Assembly: GCF_003697165.2 (NCBI RefSeq)
Contig: NZ_CP033092.2
Span: forward strand, 3,224,001-3,288,000
Length of the DNA stretch: 64,000 nucleotides
Reading direction: 5' to 3'
From: Escherichia coli DSM 30083 = JCM 1649 = ATCC 11775
GTDB taxonomy: Bacteria > Pseudomonadota > Gammaproteobacteria > Enterobacterales > Enterobacteriaceae
Shown: positions 28,576 to 38,478 of the stretch, in pieces
Position numbering within the stretch: the first letter of the stretch is position 1
How the letters are laid out: every line of letters starts with the position of its first letter
Translations under genes and position numbers: made by a program
Notes under the pieces: model-generated
Told to the model about the DNA's origin: nothing
The model's input: the letters and a program-made list of their open reading frames with translations, nothing else
Database searches by the model: none

Positions 28576-30837
28576 TTACATCTGACGGTTTTTATTGAAG
28601 TTAATCAAACTACCCGCCTTGATAATCTCGCGCTCTTCAGCAGTCAGACTTTCCATATAGAGCGTAATCTCCGTTACCGGTGCATCTTCATGGATCACAT
28701 AACCTTTAAACGTCGTTCCAGGATTATCCAGCGCCGCTTTAATGCCAGGGATATAAATGTAATCACCTACGTCAAAGTTCGGTACTTCCGCCATCTGCAG
28801 CGGTAACATCCCCCAGTTGATGACGTTAGAACGATAGCGTTTAGTCGCGTACTCCTCGGCAATATTCGCCAGACCGCCAATCACACGCTGACAACTCGCC
28901 GCCTGTTCACGCGCAGAACCATCGCCTGGTTTCACCGCATAAACCATGCTGCCAATTTCAGTTTGCAGCGGATCAACATGTTCCTGACCAGCAATCTGCT
29001 TAATGCGCGCAAACATATCTGCCAGCTCACTGACATTTCCCGCCAGACGCTGATTTTCCAGCTCAGCAGTCGCTTTACTTCTGCCAACATAACCTGGATC
29101 GCGGCGTGACAGGGTAAACTCCGCCAGACCAATCGGATTTGAACGATAAGAAGAGGTTTCACCGGAAGGAATCAGTTCGTCGGTGGTGGTTACTTCGTCG
29201 AGGATCTTCGAGCACACTTTGAGGACGATATTGTCAGTCAGCGCGCCCAATTCCGGCCAGTCTTTGATGTTCGGTCCGTAGATCAGCGGTTGCTGGGTCG
29301 CCCCTTTCACAAAGCCTTGATAGACGCGATTTTTATACGGCGTTACATCGAAGGCGTACTCCGGCACGTTGTCCCAGCAATCGAGTTCGCTGGCAGAGGT
29401 TAAATAGCCACCGTTTGCCGCAGTCGCAGCGATAGAACGAGCGTCCATCAACGCCACCGCTGACATCTGCCCATTAGCTGGCTTAGAGCCTTCGCGGTTC
29501 GGGAAGTTACGCGTGGTGTGGCGAATACTCAAACCGTTGTTGATTGGCGTATCGCCCGCACCAAAGCATGGGCCGCAGAACGCGGTTCTGATGATTGCGC
29601 CTGCGCCAATCAAATCTGCTACCACACCTTTTTTGGCGAGATCCATAAACACCGGCTGTGATGACGGGTAAACCGCCAACGAGAAGGTATCGTTGCCGCA
29701 GGATTGACCGCGCAGCGCATTCGCCGCCGCGATGACGTTTTCGTAGTTACCGCCAGAACAGCCCGCGATAATCCCCTGCTGCACTTTCAGGCGACCATTT
29801 TCCACTTTATCCAGCAGCGAGAGTTTGGCTTTACCGTGCGCCACGCGTTCGGACTCAATTTCAATCTCACGCAGAATGTCGGTCAGATTCTGGTTCAGCG
29901 TGTCGATTTCATACACGTTGCTCGGGTGGAATGGCAGCGCAATCATTGGTTTGATGGCGCTTAAATCAACGCTGATGCTGCCATCGTAGTACGCCATTGG
30001 TTGAGGGTTAAGTTGGCAGTAATCCTGGCCGCGACCGTGCAGCGCCAGCCAGTTATGGACTTCTTCATCGGTTTGCCAGACAGAACTTAAACAGGTCGTT
30101 TCAGTGGTCATCACGTCAACGCTGTTACGGAAATCGGTAGAGAGCGCTGCAACACCGGGACCTACGAACTCCATCACTTTGTTTTTGACGTAACCGTTTT
30201 TGAACACGGCACCGATGATAGCCAGCGCCACATCCTGCGGCCCCACATACGGCGCAGGTTTTCCGGTCAGATGCACCGCAACCACGCCCGGATAGTCGAT
30301 ATCCCAGGTGTCATTAAGCAGCTGTTTTACCAACTCGCCGCCGCCCTCGCCAACCGCCATTGTCCCTAACGCACCGTAACGGGTATGGCTGTCTGATCCG
30401 AGGATCATTTTGCCGCCGCCCGCCATCATTTCACGCATATATTGATGGATGACCGCAATATGCGGTGGCACAAAAATACCGCCATAACGCTGGGCCGCCG
30501 ATAAACCAAAAACATGGTCATCACCGTTAATGGTGCCGCCCACAGCACAGAGTGAGTTATGGCAGTTGGTCAGCACATACGGCAGCGGGAAACGTTCCAT
30601 ACCGGACGCTTTAGCGGTCTGTACAATACCAACAAAGGTAATATCGTGAGAGGCTAATGAATCAAACTTAATTTTAAGTTTATCCATATTTCCGGACGTA
30701 TTATGAGAAGAGAGAATAGACCAGGCAATAGTGCCTTTTTTTGCTTCTTCTTTTTTTATTTCGCCGGTGAAATGTTCTTCGGCAATTATTTCGTTATTGC
30801 TGGCGAGAAACACGCCTTTTTCAGATAACTTGATCAT
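28576..30837 (-). CDS. ybhJ: Aconitase-family hydratase YbhJ
   Basis: A 753-residue protein with the aconitase fold, substrate unknown. I start at the ATG at 30837 (MIKLSEKGVF). The active-site segment GSDSHTRYGALG is at residues 147-158. The three [4Fe-4S] ligands are conserved as C360, C421 and C424 (GCSGG, then FCGPCFGAG), with the same 61-plus-3 spacing as in aconitases. RNFPNREGS near 443-451 and the C-terminal swivel domain are present. It is therefore probably an active lyase. It follows ybhH and ybhI on the same strand, after an ERIC element. Confidence 0.9.
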   Translation of the reverse strand: MIKLSEKGVFLASNNEIIAEEHFTGEIKKEEAKKGTIAWSILSSHNTSGNMDKLKIKFDSLASHDITFVGIVQTAKASGMERFPLPYVLTNCHNSLCAVGGTINGDDHVFGLSAAQRYGGIFVPPHIAVIHQYMREMMAGGGKMILGSDSHTRYGALGTMAVGEGGGELVKQLLNDTWDIDYPGVVAVHLTGKPAPYVGPQDVALAIIGAVFKNGYVKNKVMEFVGPGVAALSTDFRNSVDVMTTETTCLSSVWQTDEEVHNWLALHGRGQDYCQLNPQPMAYYDGSISVDLSAIKPMIALPFHPSNVYEIDTLNQNLTDILREIEIESERVAHGKAKLSLLDKVENGRLKVQQGIIAGCSGGNYENVIAAANALRGQSCGNDTFSLAVYPSSQPVFMDLAKKGVVADLIGAGAIIRTAFCGPCFGAGDTPINNGLSIRHTTRNFPNREGSKPANGQMSAVALMDARSIAATAANGGYLTSASELDCWDNVPEYAFDVTPYKNRVYQGFVKGATQQPLIYGPNIKDWPELGALTDNIVLKVCSKILDEVTTTDELIPSGETSSYRSNPIGLAEFTLSRRDPGYVGRSKATAELENQRLAGNVSELADMFARIKQIAGQEHVDPLQTEIGSMVYAVKPGDGSAREQAASCQRVIGGLANIAEEYATKRYRSNVINWGMLPLQMAEVPNFDVGDYIYIPGIKAALDNPGTTFKGYVIHEDAPVTEITLYMESLTAEEREIIKAGSLINFNKNRQM

Positions 30838-30891
30838 CAAATGCTCCAGATATCTGCGCACCGTGAAGTGCGCAGAAAGATAATAAATGGA

Positions 30892-31018
30892 TATACTCTA
30901 AATAATTCGAGTTGCAGGAAGGCGACAAGCGAGTGAATCCCCAGGAGCTTACATAAGTAAGTGACTGGGGTGAGCGAACGCAGACGCAGCACATGCAACT
31001 TGAAGTATGACGAGTATA
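30892..31018. repeat. ERIC (IRU) repeat between ybhI and ybhJ
   Basis: A 127-bp imperfect palindrome with ends TATACTC / GAGTATA. It contains GTGAATCCCCAGGAGCTTAC and AAGTAAGTGACTGGGGTGAG, the two halves used as ERIC-PCR primer sites. It begins one base past the ybhI stop codon, inside the ybhHIJ transcript, and would fold into a long hairpin. Confidence 0.95.
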
Positions 31019-31019
31019 T

Positions 31020-32453
31020 TTACAGCATGTTCCAGCCGATCAGCATATTCCACCACCACACGCCGAGGGTGATATGCACCAGGAAGGTTAATATCGTCAG
31101 TACCGCACCGACCAACCACCAGGATTTAATATCGTTGTAACCCACGCCAAAGATGACCGGACCTGCCGCGCCGCCATAGTGAGTAACCATGCCGCCATAG
31201 GAGTTAGAGAACAACAGTGCCAGCGCGGTTAACATTAACGGTGCGCCGGAGACGTTCGCCAGCATGGCAAATACCGGTAACATGGCAACGATATAGGCAC
31301 TACCAGAAGCGAAGAAATAACGCACGATGATGCTGAGGAAAATAATAACGAAGAAAGCAACGTTACCGTGACCATCAAATGCCAGGTTATTTTTAAAGAC
31401 TTCAGCTAACCATTCGAAGAATTTAACTTTCGATAATAAGGAGCTTAAGCCGATAATACCGCCGTACCAGATTAAGGTATTCCAGCCGCCTTTATTTTTA
31501 ACCACGTCTTCCTAGGTAACGATGCCCAGCAGCAGCATAGTTGCCATAACAACGATTGCCACGGTGGATTCATCAACCCCCAGAGACTTACTGAAAATCC
31601 AGCCCAGCAGCGCCAGTACAAAGACACCGAGCAGCATTTTTTCGCGGATTTTCATCGGTCCCAGTTCGGCAAGGCCCGCTTTAGCGATGGTTTTGTTATC
31701 CACCTTCTTAATTTCTGGTGGATACATGGTGTAAATCACCAGCGGGGTGACCAGCAGCATAATGATGCCCGGCAATCCGGCGGCTAACGCCCATCCACCC
31801 CAGCTAATTTGCAGGTGCAGAATGTCGTTGATCATTTTCAGCGCCAGAATGTTCCCCGCCATTGCGGTAAAGAACATATAGCTGGTGGTTTTGGTGACCA
31901 TGTAAATGGACATCATCAGGTAATGTCCAACACGACGCGGACTTTTTTCCGGTTCTGATCCCAAAGCCACTGCCACGCTGTTGATGATCGGTAACACGAT
32001 GCCGCCCGCACGCGCGGTGTTAGACGGTGTTGCCGGAGCCAGTACCAGATCGAGAAATACCGTAACGTAACCCAGACCCAGGGTAGTGCTACCAATTTTA
32101 CCAATCAGCAGATAGGCAATACGTTTACCTAAGCCTGTGGTTACAAACGCGGCGCTTAAAGTAAACGCAGAAAACACCAGCCAGGTGGTACCGGAAGAGT
32201 AACCGCTTAATACGGCGGTGGTTTTAAATTCCCCACCTGATAAGTTACCCACCACGACCATCGATGCGGCGACGGCAATTAACAGTACGACAGGTTCCGG
32301 GAAAGGCTTGATAACCAGCCCCACAATGGCCGCCAGGTAAATACCAAAAAGCACCCACGCCAGTTCGCTTAATCCTGCCGGAGCTGGCATAAAGCCAATA
32401 ATACATGGGATCGCTAATATCAGAATTAGCTTCCATAACGATTTTTTATTCAT
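31020..32453 (-). pseudogene. ybhI: ybhI, DASS-family transporter interrupted by an in-frame amber codon
   Basis: Two frames in the same register (codons 1-313, then 317-477 from a GTG) together match the 477-residue YbhI that I remember, a putative carboxylate:H+/Na+ symporter of the divalent-anion (2-oxoglutarate/malate translocator) family. Codon 314 is TAG (plus strand CTA at 31512-31514), where I recall Trp (TGG) in K-12, in VTWEDVVKNKGG. Nothing else is disturbed, so it is a single-base nonsense change. The truncated product keeps about two thirds of the transmembrane helices and the first SNTARAGG signature but loses the second half-repeat. Confidence 0.85.
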
Positions 32454-32528
32454 TTAATATCCTGTTCTTTCTGTATGACTCATACAGAATTCCTTTATTG
32501 AGTATCATTATCACGACAACAAAATTTT

Positions 32529-33581
32529 TCAGGGAAGATAAACTTCACCGGAAAATATTTTTCTGGTCGTCCGAATAACAGATGCGCGTAACGTCGTGGC
32601 ATCCTGACCTTCATTACTTAAATGAACGTCGAGCGCACCACTGGGGTGTTCAATATTGATATTGCCGTATCCTACAGAAGGGACGATTTGTCGGGTGACG
32701 GTACCTTCCAATGCACAACTACTGGAAATAGCAATAGCACCGGTTATCGCCAAAGCGCGATGGCAAGAATGCGGCATAAAATAACGCACATTAATTGCCC
32801 CGCCTTTCTGCGCTGGAGAAATAAGTACAGGTTTAGGGATAACCATATTACTGACATCGCCTAAGCCCATTGCTTTACCCGCTTGTAGACGGATAGATTC
32901 AATGCGGGCTAATAATGCTTTGTCGGCATCCAGCTCTGCCGGTAATTCATAGCCTGTTTTTCCCAGATATTCAGCAGGAATAATGACAACTGGCATCGCC
33001 ATATCGATACAGGTCACCGGGACATCGTCAAAATAATCAATCTGATTATCAGTCGGGAAGACTTTTCCGGTTTTCGTTCCGGCGGCATTCAGGAAAGTGA
33101 GCGCAACCGGTGCGGCAGTACCCGGTACGCCGTCAATTCTGGCGCTACCCTCGTACTCGACAACACCATTTGGCGTTTGCACATCAGCTTCGATGAACGT
33201 ACCCGTATTGACGTTGCGGATACGTACGCGGGTAACTGGCGAAGTCGCTGCAATCAAACCATTTTCAATGGCGAATGCCCCAACGCCAGACAGCATATTG
33301 CCGCAGTTAGGCGTGGTATCGACACGTTGCTCATGGACGATAACTTGAGCAAACAGATAATCGACATCTGCATGCGGATCGCTGGAGCGGCTAATAATGG
33401 CGACTTTACTGGTCAGCGGATTACCGCCGCCAATACCGTCAATTTCCAGATCGTTACCGGAACCCATAATTGCCATCAATATTTTATCGCGCTGCGTTTG
33501 ATCTTCGGGTAAATGTTCCGCTAACAGGAACGCGCCCCTCGAGGTTCCACCTCGCATCATCACGCAGGGTATTTTTTTCAT
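32529..33581 (-). CDS. ybhH: PrpF/GalD-like isomerase YbhH
   Basis: A 350-residue member of the PrpF family (diaminopimelate-epimerase fold). Relatives isomerise aconitate-type double bonds (methylaconitate isomerase PrpF) or tautomerise 4-oxalomesaconate (GalD). Signatures are VMMRGGTSRGAF at residues 7-18, TTPNCGNMLSGVGAFAI near 89-105 with the catalytic-type Cys, and MPHSCHRALAITGAIA near 270-285. First gene of ybhHIJ, divergent from the LysR gene ybhD. Substrate unknown. Confidence 0.92.
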   Translation of the reverse strand: MKKIPCVMMRGGTSRGAFLLAEHLPEDQTQRDKILMAIMGSGNDLEIDGIGGGNPLTSKVAIISRSSDPHADVDYLFAQVIVHEQRVDTTPNCGNMLSGVGAFAIENGLIAATSPVTRVRIRNVNTGTFIEADVQTPNGVVEYEGSARIDGVPGTAAPVALTFLNAAGTKTGKVFPTDNQIDYFDDVPVTCIDMAMPVVIIPAEYLGKTGYELPAELDADKALLARIESIRLQAGKAMGLGDVSNMVIPKPVLISPAQKGGAINVRYFMPHSCHRALAITGAIAISSSCALEGTVTRQIVPSVGYGNINIEHPSGALDVHLSNEGQDATTLRASVIRTTRKIFSGEVYLP

Positions 33582-33764
33582 AATAATGCCCTCAATTTAA
33601 AAACATAACTTATTGCGATATGGTTACATTAAGGGCAAAGCATCTCTAATGACTTTAGCTCAACGATTAATAACATTTTTTCATTAATTTAAGTTGGCTA
33701 AATGCAGTTAAAATTTTTAATGGCCAGCCACCCAAAATCGACGCTTCCATTTTCCGGAGTAATA

Positions 33765-34718
33765 ATGAAGCATGAATTATCAAGTATGAAGGCATTTGTC
33801 ATACTGGCAGAGTCCAGTTCATTTAACAATGCTGCTAAATTACTCAATATTACGCAACCTGCATTAACGCGAAGAATAAAAAAGATGGAGGAAGATTTAC
33901 ACATTCAACTATTTGAGCGTACAACTCGCAAGGTTACGTTAACAAAAGCAGGAAAAAGGTTGCTCCCGGAGGCGCGGGAATTAATAAAAAAATTCGATGA
34001 AACGCTTTTTAATATTCGTGATATGAATGCTTATCATCGTGGTATGGTGACGTTAGCGTGTATTCCGACCGCAGTATTTTATTTTTTACCGCTGGCAATC
34101 GGTAAATTTAATGAGCTGTATCCCAATATTAAAGTGCGGATTCTGGAACAAGGCACGAATAATTGCATGGAATCGGTGCTGTGTAACGAATCAGACTTTG
34201 GCATAAACATGAACAACGTCACAAATTCATCCATTGATTTTACCCCACTGGTCAACGAGCCGTTCGTGCTGGCCTGTCGGCGTGACCATCCATTGGCCAA
34301 AAAGCAGCTTGTAGAATGGCAGGAGTTAGTGGGTTACAAAATGATTGGCGTACGCTCCTCCAGCGGCAACCGACTATTGATAGAACAACAGCTAGCCGAC
34401 AAGCCCTGGAAGCTGGACTGGTTTTACGAAGTGCGTCATCTTTCGACGTCATTAGGGCTGGTGGAGGCGGGACTGGGGATTTCGGCGCTTCCTGGTCTGG
34501 CAATGCCCCATGCGCCCTATTCTTCGATTATTGGTATCCCACTGGTGGAACCCGTTATACGTCGGACATTGGGGATTATTCGCCGCAAAGATGCCGTGCT
34601 TTCTCCGGCAGCTGAACGCTTTTTTGCCTTGCTGATTAATTTGTGGACTGACGATAAAGACAATTTGTGGACCAATATCGTCGAACGCCAGAGACATGCG
34701 TTACAGGAGATAGGTTAA
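33765..34718 (+). CDS. ybhD: LysR-type transcriptional regulator YbhD
   Basis: Probable regulator of the divergent ybhHIJ genes. The 317-residue form starting MKHELSSMKAFVILAES (ATG at 33765, behind CCGGAG) puts the winged helix-turn-helix at the usual position (FNNAAKLLNITQPALTRRIKKME). Annotations of K-12 often start 21 codons earlier at 33702; that start has no visible ribosome-binding site. The rest is a periplasmic-binding-protein-like effector domain. A 10-bp stem terminator follows. Confidence 0.9.
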   Translation: MKHELSSMKAFVILAESSSFNNAAKLLNITQPALTRRIKKMEEDLHIQLFERTTRKVTLTKAGKRLLPEARELIKKFDETLFNIRDMNAYHRGMVTLACIPTAVFYFLPLAIGKFNELYPNIKVRILEQGTNNCMESVLCNESDFGINMNNVTNSSIDFTPLVNEPFVLACRRDHPLAKKQLVEWQELVGYKMIGVRSSSGNRLLIEQQLADKPWKLDWFYEVRHLSTSLGLVEAGLGISALPGLAMPHAPYSSIIGIPLVEPVIRRTLGIIRRKDAVLSPAAERFFALLINLWTDDKDNLWTNIVERQRHALQEIG

Positions 34719-34721
34719 TAC

Positions 34722-34747
34722 ACCGGCGCAGGAGAGACTGCGCCGGT
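34722..34747. terminator. Bidirectional hairpin between ybhD and pgl
   Basis: ACCGGCGCAG, 6-base loop GAGAGA, CTGCGCCGGT: a perfect 10-bp stem between the convergent ybhD and pgl stops. Confidence 0.75.
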
Positions 34748-34758
34748 TAAATCAGCGG

Positions 34759-35754
34759 TTAGTGCGCGTTGACCACTACCCACATTGGCCCCTGCCCAAC
34801 CGCATAGCGGCCTTTTTCATGCAGTAGCCCCTGCTCGCCAACAATTTCGTATACCGAGATGTGGTGAGATTTTTGCCCGGCGGCAATCAGATACTTGCCG
34901 CTGTGATCAACATTGAAGCCGCGCGGCTGGGTTTCCGTTGGCTGGAAGCCTTCTTTACTCAACACGCTGCCATCTTCCGAAACGCTGAAAACGGTAATCA
35001 GACTGGCGGTACGGTCGCAGGCGTATAAATGACGACCATCCGGGGTGATATGAATATCAGCCGCCCAACGGGTGTCGGAGAAGTTTTCCGGCATCATATC
35101 CAGCGTCTGGACACATTCGATATTGCCGTGCGGATCTTTCAGTTCCCAGACATCCACTGAGCTGTTTAACTCATTGACGCAATAGGCATATTGTTCGTTT
35201 GGATGGAATACCATATGACGCGGGCCGGCCCCTTCAACGGTAGTCACTTCCGCAGGGTCCTGCGCTACCAGATGACCATCATCGCTGACCGTAAACAGGC
35301 AAATGCGATCCTGCTTTAATGCCGGAACCCACAACGTACGGTTGTCCGGTGAGATATTGGCGGAATGGCAACCGTCCAGCCCCTCGACCACATCGACGAC
35401 GCCCACTGGCAGGCCATCTTCCAGACGCGTTACGCTCACGTTACCCGCATTATAAGAACCGACAAAGACAAACTGCCCCAGGTGATCGGTGGAAATATGC
35501 GTCGGGCTCCCCGGCAGCGCAGACTCTGCAGCAAAGGTCAGCGCGCCATCGTCCGGGGCGATACGATACGCCAGGACGCGAAACTCAGGGCGAACACCAA
35601 CATAGAGATAGCGTTTGTCCGGGCTGACCACCATCGGCTGCACCTGCCCCGGCACATCGACTACCTGTGTCAGCGTCAGTGCGCCTTCATGATTCAGGTT
35701 CCAGACGTGAATTTGCTGGCTCTCAGGGCTGGCGATATAAACTGTTTGCTTCAT
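34759..35754 (-). CDS. pgl: 6-phosphogluconolactonase (Pgl, YbhE)
   Basis: Hydrolyses 6-phosphogluconolactone in the oxidative pentose phosphate pathway. It is 331 residues, a seven-bladed beta-propeller of the YbhE type rather than the NagB-like lactonase. Repeated blade motifs include SPDKRYLYVGVRP, VHPNEQYAYCVNE-like (FHPNEQYAYCVNE), TPDGRHLYACDR and HSGKYLIAAGQ. Single transcription unit, divergent from ybhA. Confidence 0.95.
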   Translation of the reverse strand: MKQTVYIASPESQQIHVWNLNHEGALTLTQVVDVPGQVQPMVVSPDKRYLYVGVRPEFRVLAYRIAPDDGALTFAAESALPGSPTHISTDHLGQFVFVGSYNAGNVSVTRLEDGLPVGVVDVVEGLDGCHSANISPDNRTLWVPALKQDRICLFTVSDDGHLVAQDPAEVTTVEGAGPRHMVFHPNEQYAYCVNELNSSVDVWELKDPHGNIECVQTLDMMPENFSDTRWAADIHITPDGRHLYACDRTASLITVFSVSEDGSVLSKEGFQPTETQPRGFNVDHSGKYLIAAGQKSHHISVYEIVGEQGLLHEKGRYAVGQGPMWVVVNAH

Positions 35755-35908
35755 GAATGCTCCTTTGCATTTAGCAACTGACTGTAACAGCTAAAATTAG
35801 TCGCTTTTGGCGGTGAATGCTGAATTAAAACGCAGAATTTTGTCCGATAGTGGTATCGGTGTACCATTCGCGCAGAAGAAAATTCTTAACCTTAATCTGG
35901 AATACGCC

Positions 35909-36727
35909 ATGACCACACGCGTGATTGCTCTCGACTTAGACGGCACCTTATTGACCCCGAAAAAGACCCTGCTTCCTTCATCGATAGAAGCCCTGGCCCG
36001 CGCTCGCGAAGCAGGCTATCAATTAATCATCGTCACAGGTCGCCATCACGTCGCTATTCATCCTTTTTATCAGGCGCTGGCGCTGGATACACCTGCTATT
36101 TGCTGTAATGGCACCTATTTGTATGATTATCATGCAAAAACAGTGCTGGAAGCGGACCCAATGCCCGTTAATAAAGCCCTGCAACTCATTGAGATGCTGA
36201 ATGAACACCACATTCACGGTCTGATGTATGTGGATGATGCGATGGTCTATGAGCACCCGACCGGGCATGTCATTCGCACGTCTAACTGGGCGCAAACCCT
36301 GCCGCCGGAACAGCGTCCGACTTTCACACAAGTCGCTTCTCTGGCTGAAACGGCGCAACAAGTTAACGCCGTATGGAAGTTCGCCCTGACGCACGATGAC
36401 CTGCCGCAATTGCAGCATTTTGGTAAGCATGTCGAACATGAACTGGGACTTGAGTGTGAATGGTCCTGGCACGATCAGGTTGATATTGCACGCGGCGGCA
36501 ACAGCAAAGGTAAACGTTTGACGAAATGGGTTGAGGCGCAAGGCTGGTCGATGGAAAACGTCGTGGCCTTCGGCGATAACTTTAATGATATCAGTATGCT
36601 GGAGGCCGCTGGTACAGGCGTGGCGATGGGCAACGCCGATGACGCGGTAAAAGCGCGCGCCAACATTGTGATTGGTGATAACACCACCGACAGCATTGCC
36701 CAGTTCATTTATAGCCACCTGATTTAA
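35909..36727 (+). CDS. ybhA: HAD-family phosphatase YbhA
   Basis: A 272-residue HAD class IIB (Cof-type) phosphatase reported to act on pyridoxal 5'-phosphate and fructose 1,6-bisphosphate in vitro. Motif I is ALDLDGTLL at residues 7-15 with the nucleophile Asp, motif II IVTGRHH near 41, motif III Lys in GGNSKGKRL near 197, and motif IV FGDNFNDISMLEAAG near 217-231. Start ATG at 35909; the open frame to 35807 covers the promoter region. Its stop abuts the modC stop with no gap. Confidence 0.94.
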   Translation: MTTRVIALDLDGTLLTPKKTLLPSSIEALARAREAGYQLIIVTGRHHVAIHPFYQALALDTPAICCNGTYLYDYHAKTVLEADPMPVNKALQLIEMLNEHHIHGLMYVDDAMVYEHPTGHVIRTSNWAQTLPPEQRPTFTQVASLAETAQQVNAVWKFALTHDDLPQLQHFGKHVEHELGLECEWSWHDQVDIARGGNSKGKRLTKWVEAQGWSMENVVAFGDNFNDISMLEAAGTGVAMGNADDAVKARANIVIGDNTTDSIAQFIYSHLI

Positions 36728-37786
36728 TCAGGCGGTTATCGACACACTTTTAATTTGCGCGTACAGCCACAGGCCAGGTTTGATCGCCAGTTCATCCCTG
36801 GCCCACGGGCTGATACGCGCCCACAGCGTTTTACCGCCGACTTCCAGCTCCACTTCCACCTGGCCGTTGTCGTCATAACTATTAACAACTTTTGCCCGCA
36901 ATACGTTACGAATGCTGGTTTGCTGCGGCGGTTGTAAAACCAGAGAAACATCGGAAGCCTGAATGCGGATACGTAGCGCAGCTTGCAGCGGTTCGTCCAG
37001 CTTATTAACCCACAAATGCTGATCGCCCAGCGCCAGCGCGGTCATCGCGTAATGCGGATGATGCTCAAGCACCGTCACTTTCAGAATGCTACTTTGTTGC
37101 TCTTTCGGCAGCCACGGATTCATCACGCTACTGCCCCACACTTCCTCCAGCGCGCCAAAGGCTTTCACCTGACCGTTTTCCAGTACCATCACTCTGTCTG
37201 CCAGATGGAGGATCTCATCCAGCGAATGGCTGACATACAACATCGGAATGTTGATTTCCCGCGTCAGACGTTGCAGATAAGGCAACAGTTCGCGTTTACG
37301 CGGAATATCCAGTGACGCCAGCGGTTCATCCAGCAACAGCAATTCCGGTGCTGTCAGCAAAGCCCGACCAATCGCCACGCGCTGTTTTTCGCCTCCGGAC
37401 AGGCTGCCTGGTAAACGATCAAGCAACGGTTCAATGCCTAAAAGCGCCACCAGCTTATCGAACTGATTGACCATGCTTTTCGCCATGCCGTAGCGCAGAT
37501 TGCCACGCACTTTGTAATGCGGGAACAGCCGCGCATCCTGAAAAACATAGCCAACGCGACGCTTTTCCGGCGACAGGCAGATACCTTTTTCGGCATCATT
37601 TAGTACCCGACCATTGAGGACAATCCGCCCTTTTTGCGGACGTGTCAGCCCACTGATGGCGTTAATCAGCGAGGTTTTTCCGGCACCAGAGACACCAAAA
37701 ATAGCGGTGATGCCATTGGCGGGCAGCGTTTCATTAATCGTCAGGCAATGGTTGCCCAACGTCTGGGAAAAATTCAGTTCCAGCAT
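36728..37786 (-). CDS. modC: Molybdate ABC transporter ATPase ModC
   Basis: Energises molybdate uptake through ModB. It is 352 residues. Walker A GVSGAGKT is at residues 31-38, signature LSGGEKQRVAIGRALL near 131, Walker B LLLLDEPLASLD and the H-loop VSHSLDE follow. The C-terminal regulatory region carries the Mop-type molybdate-binding domain (about 285-350). It starts 2 bases after the modB stop. Convergent with ybhA, stop codons adjacent. Confidence 0.96.
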   Translation of the reverse strand: MLELNFSQTLGNHCLTINETLPANGITAIFGVSGAGKTSLINAISGLTRPQKGRIVLNGRVLNDAEKGICLSPEKRRVGYVFQDARLFPHYKVRGNLRYGMAKSMVNQFDKLVALLGIEPLLDRLPGSLSGGEKQRVAIGRALLTAPELLLLDEPLASLDIPRKRELLPYLQRLTREINIPMLYVSHSLDEILHLADRVMVLENGQVKAFGALEEVWGSSVMNPWLPKEQQSSILKVTVLEHHPHYAMTALALGDQHLWVNKLDEPLQAALRIRIQASDVSLVLQPPQQTSIRNVLRAKVVNSYDDNGQVEVELEVGGKTLWARISPWARDELAIKPGLWLYAQIKSVSITA

Positions 37787-37788
37787 GA

Positions 37789-38478
37789 TTAGCGCCCCGC
37801 CCGTTCACGGCTGATTCTGGCCAGCCATTCTGAAATCAACAGGGAGATCATCGCCAGCGCAATAGAAATAATACACAGTCTCGCCGCGCCACTTTCCCCG
37901 CCAGGGGTCTGGATCAGGGTATACATGGCAGAAGGAATGGTTCGCGTTTCACCAGGAATGTTCGACACAAAGGTGATGGTTGCGCCAAATTCACCGAGCG
38001 AACGAGCGAATGCCAGCACCGTACCAACAATAATTCCCGGTAAGGTCAGCGGTAACGTGATAGTAAAGAAAACGCGCCAGCGCCCGGCCCCCAGTGTTCT
38101 TGCGGCCTGCTCCAGTTTGATATCAACACTTTCCAGCGCCAGACGAATCGCCCGCACCATCAGCGGAAAAGACATGACAGCGGCAGCGAGAACCGCACCG
38201 CGCCAGCTAAACGCGAAAGAAAGACCAAACCAGTCATACAGACGTTCACCGATAAATCCGCGCCGTCCCATCGAAACTAATAATAGGTAACCGACGACCA
38301 CGGGCGGTAACACCAGCGGTAGATGCAGTACACTGTCGAGCAGAGCTTTGCCCGGAAACGTGCAACGTACCAGTAACCAGGCAAAAAAGATCCCAAACGG
38401 CAGGCTAAACAGCACAGCCAGGGAAGAAACTTTCAGGCTTAATAAAACTGCCTGCCATTCTGGATCGGTCAGTATCAT
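37789..38478 (-). CDS. modB: Molybdate ABC transporter permease ModB
   Basis: Inner-membrane permease of 229 residues with about five transmembrane helices. The ATPase-docking EAA loop is EQAARTLGAGRWRVFFTITLPL near residues 133-154. The start ATG overlaps the modA stop by one base, giving tight translational coupling in modABC. Confidence 0.96.
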   Translation of the reverse strand: MILTDPEWQAVLLSLKVSSLAVLFSLPFGIFFAWLLVRCTFPGKALLDSVLHLPLVLPPVVVGYLLLVSMGRRGFIGERLYDWFGLSFAFSWRGAVLAAAVMSFPLMVRAIRLALESVDIKLEQAARTLGAGRWRVFFTITLPLTLPGIIVGTVLAFARSLGEFGATITFVSNIPGETRTIPSAMYTLIQTPGGESGAARLCIISIALAMISLLISEWLARISRERAGR

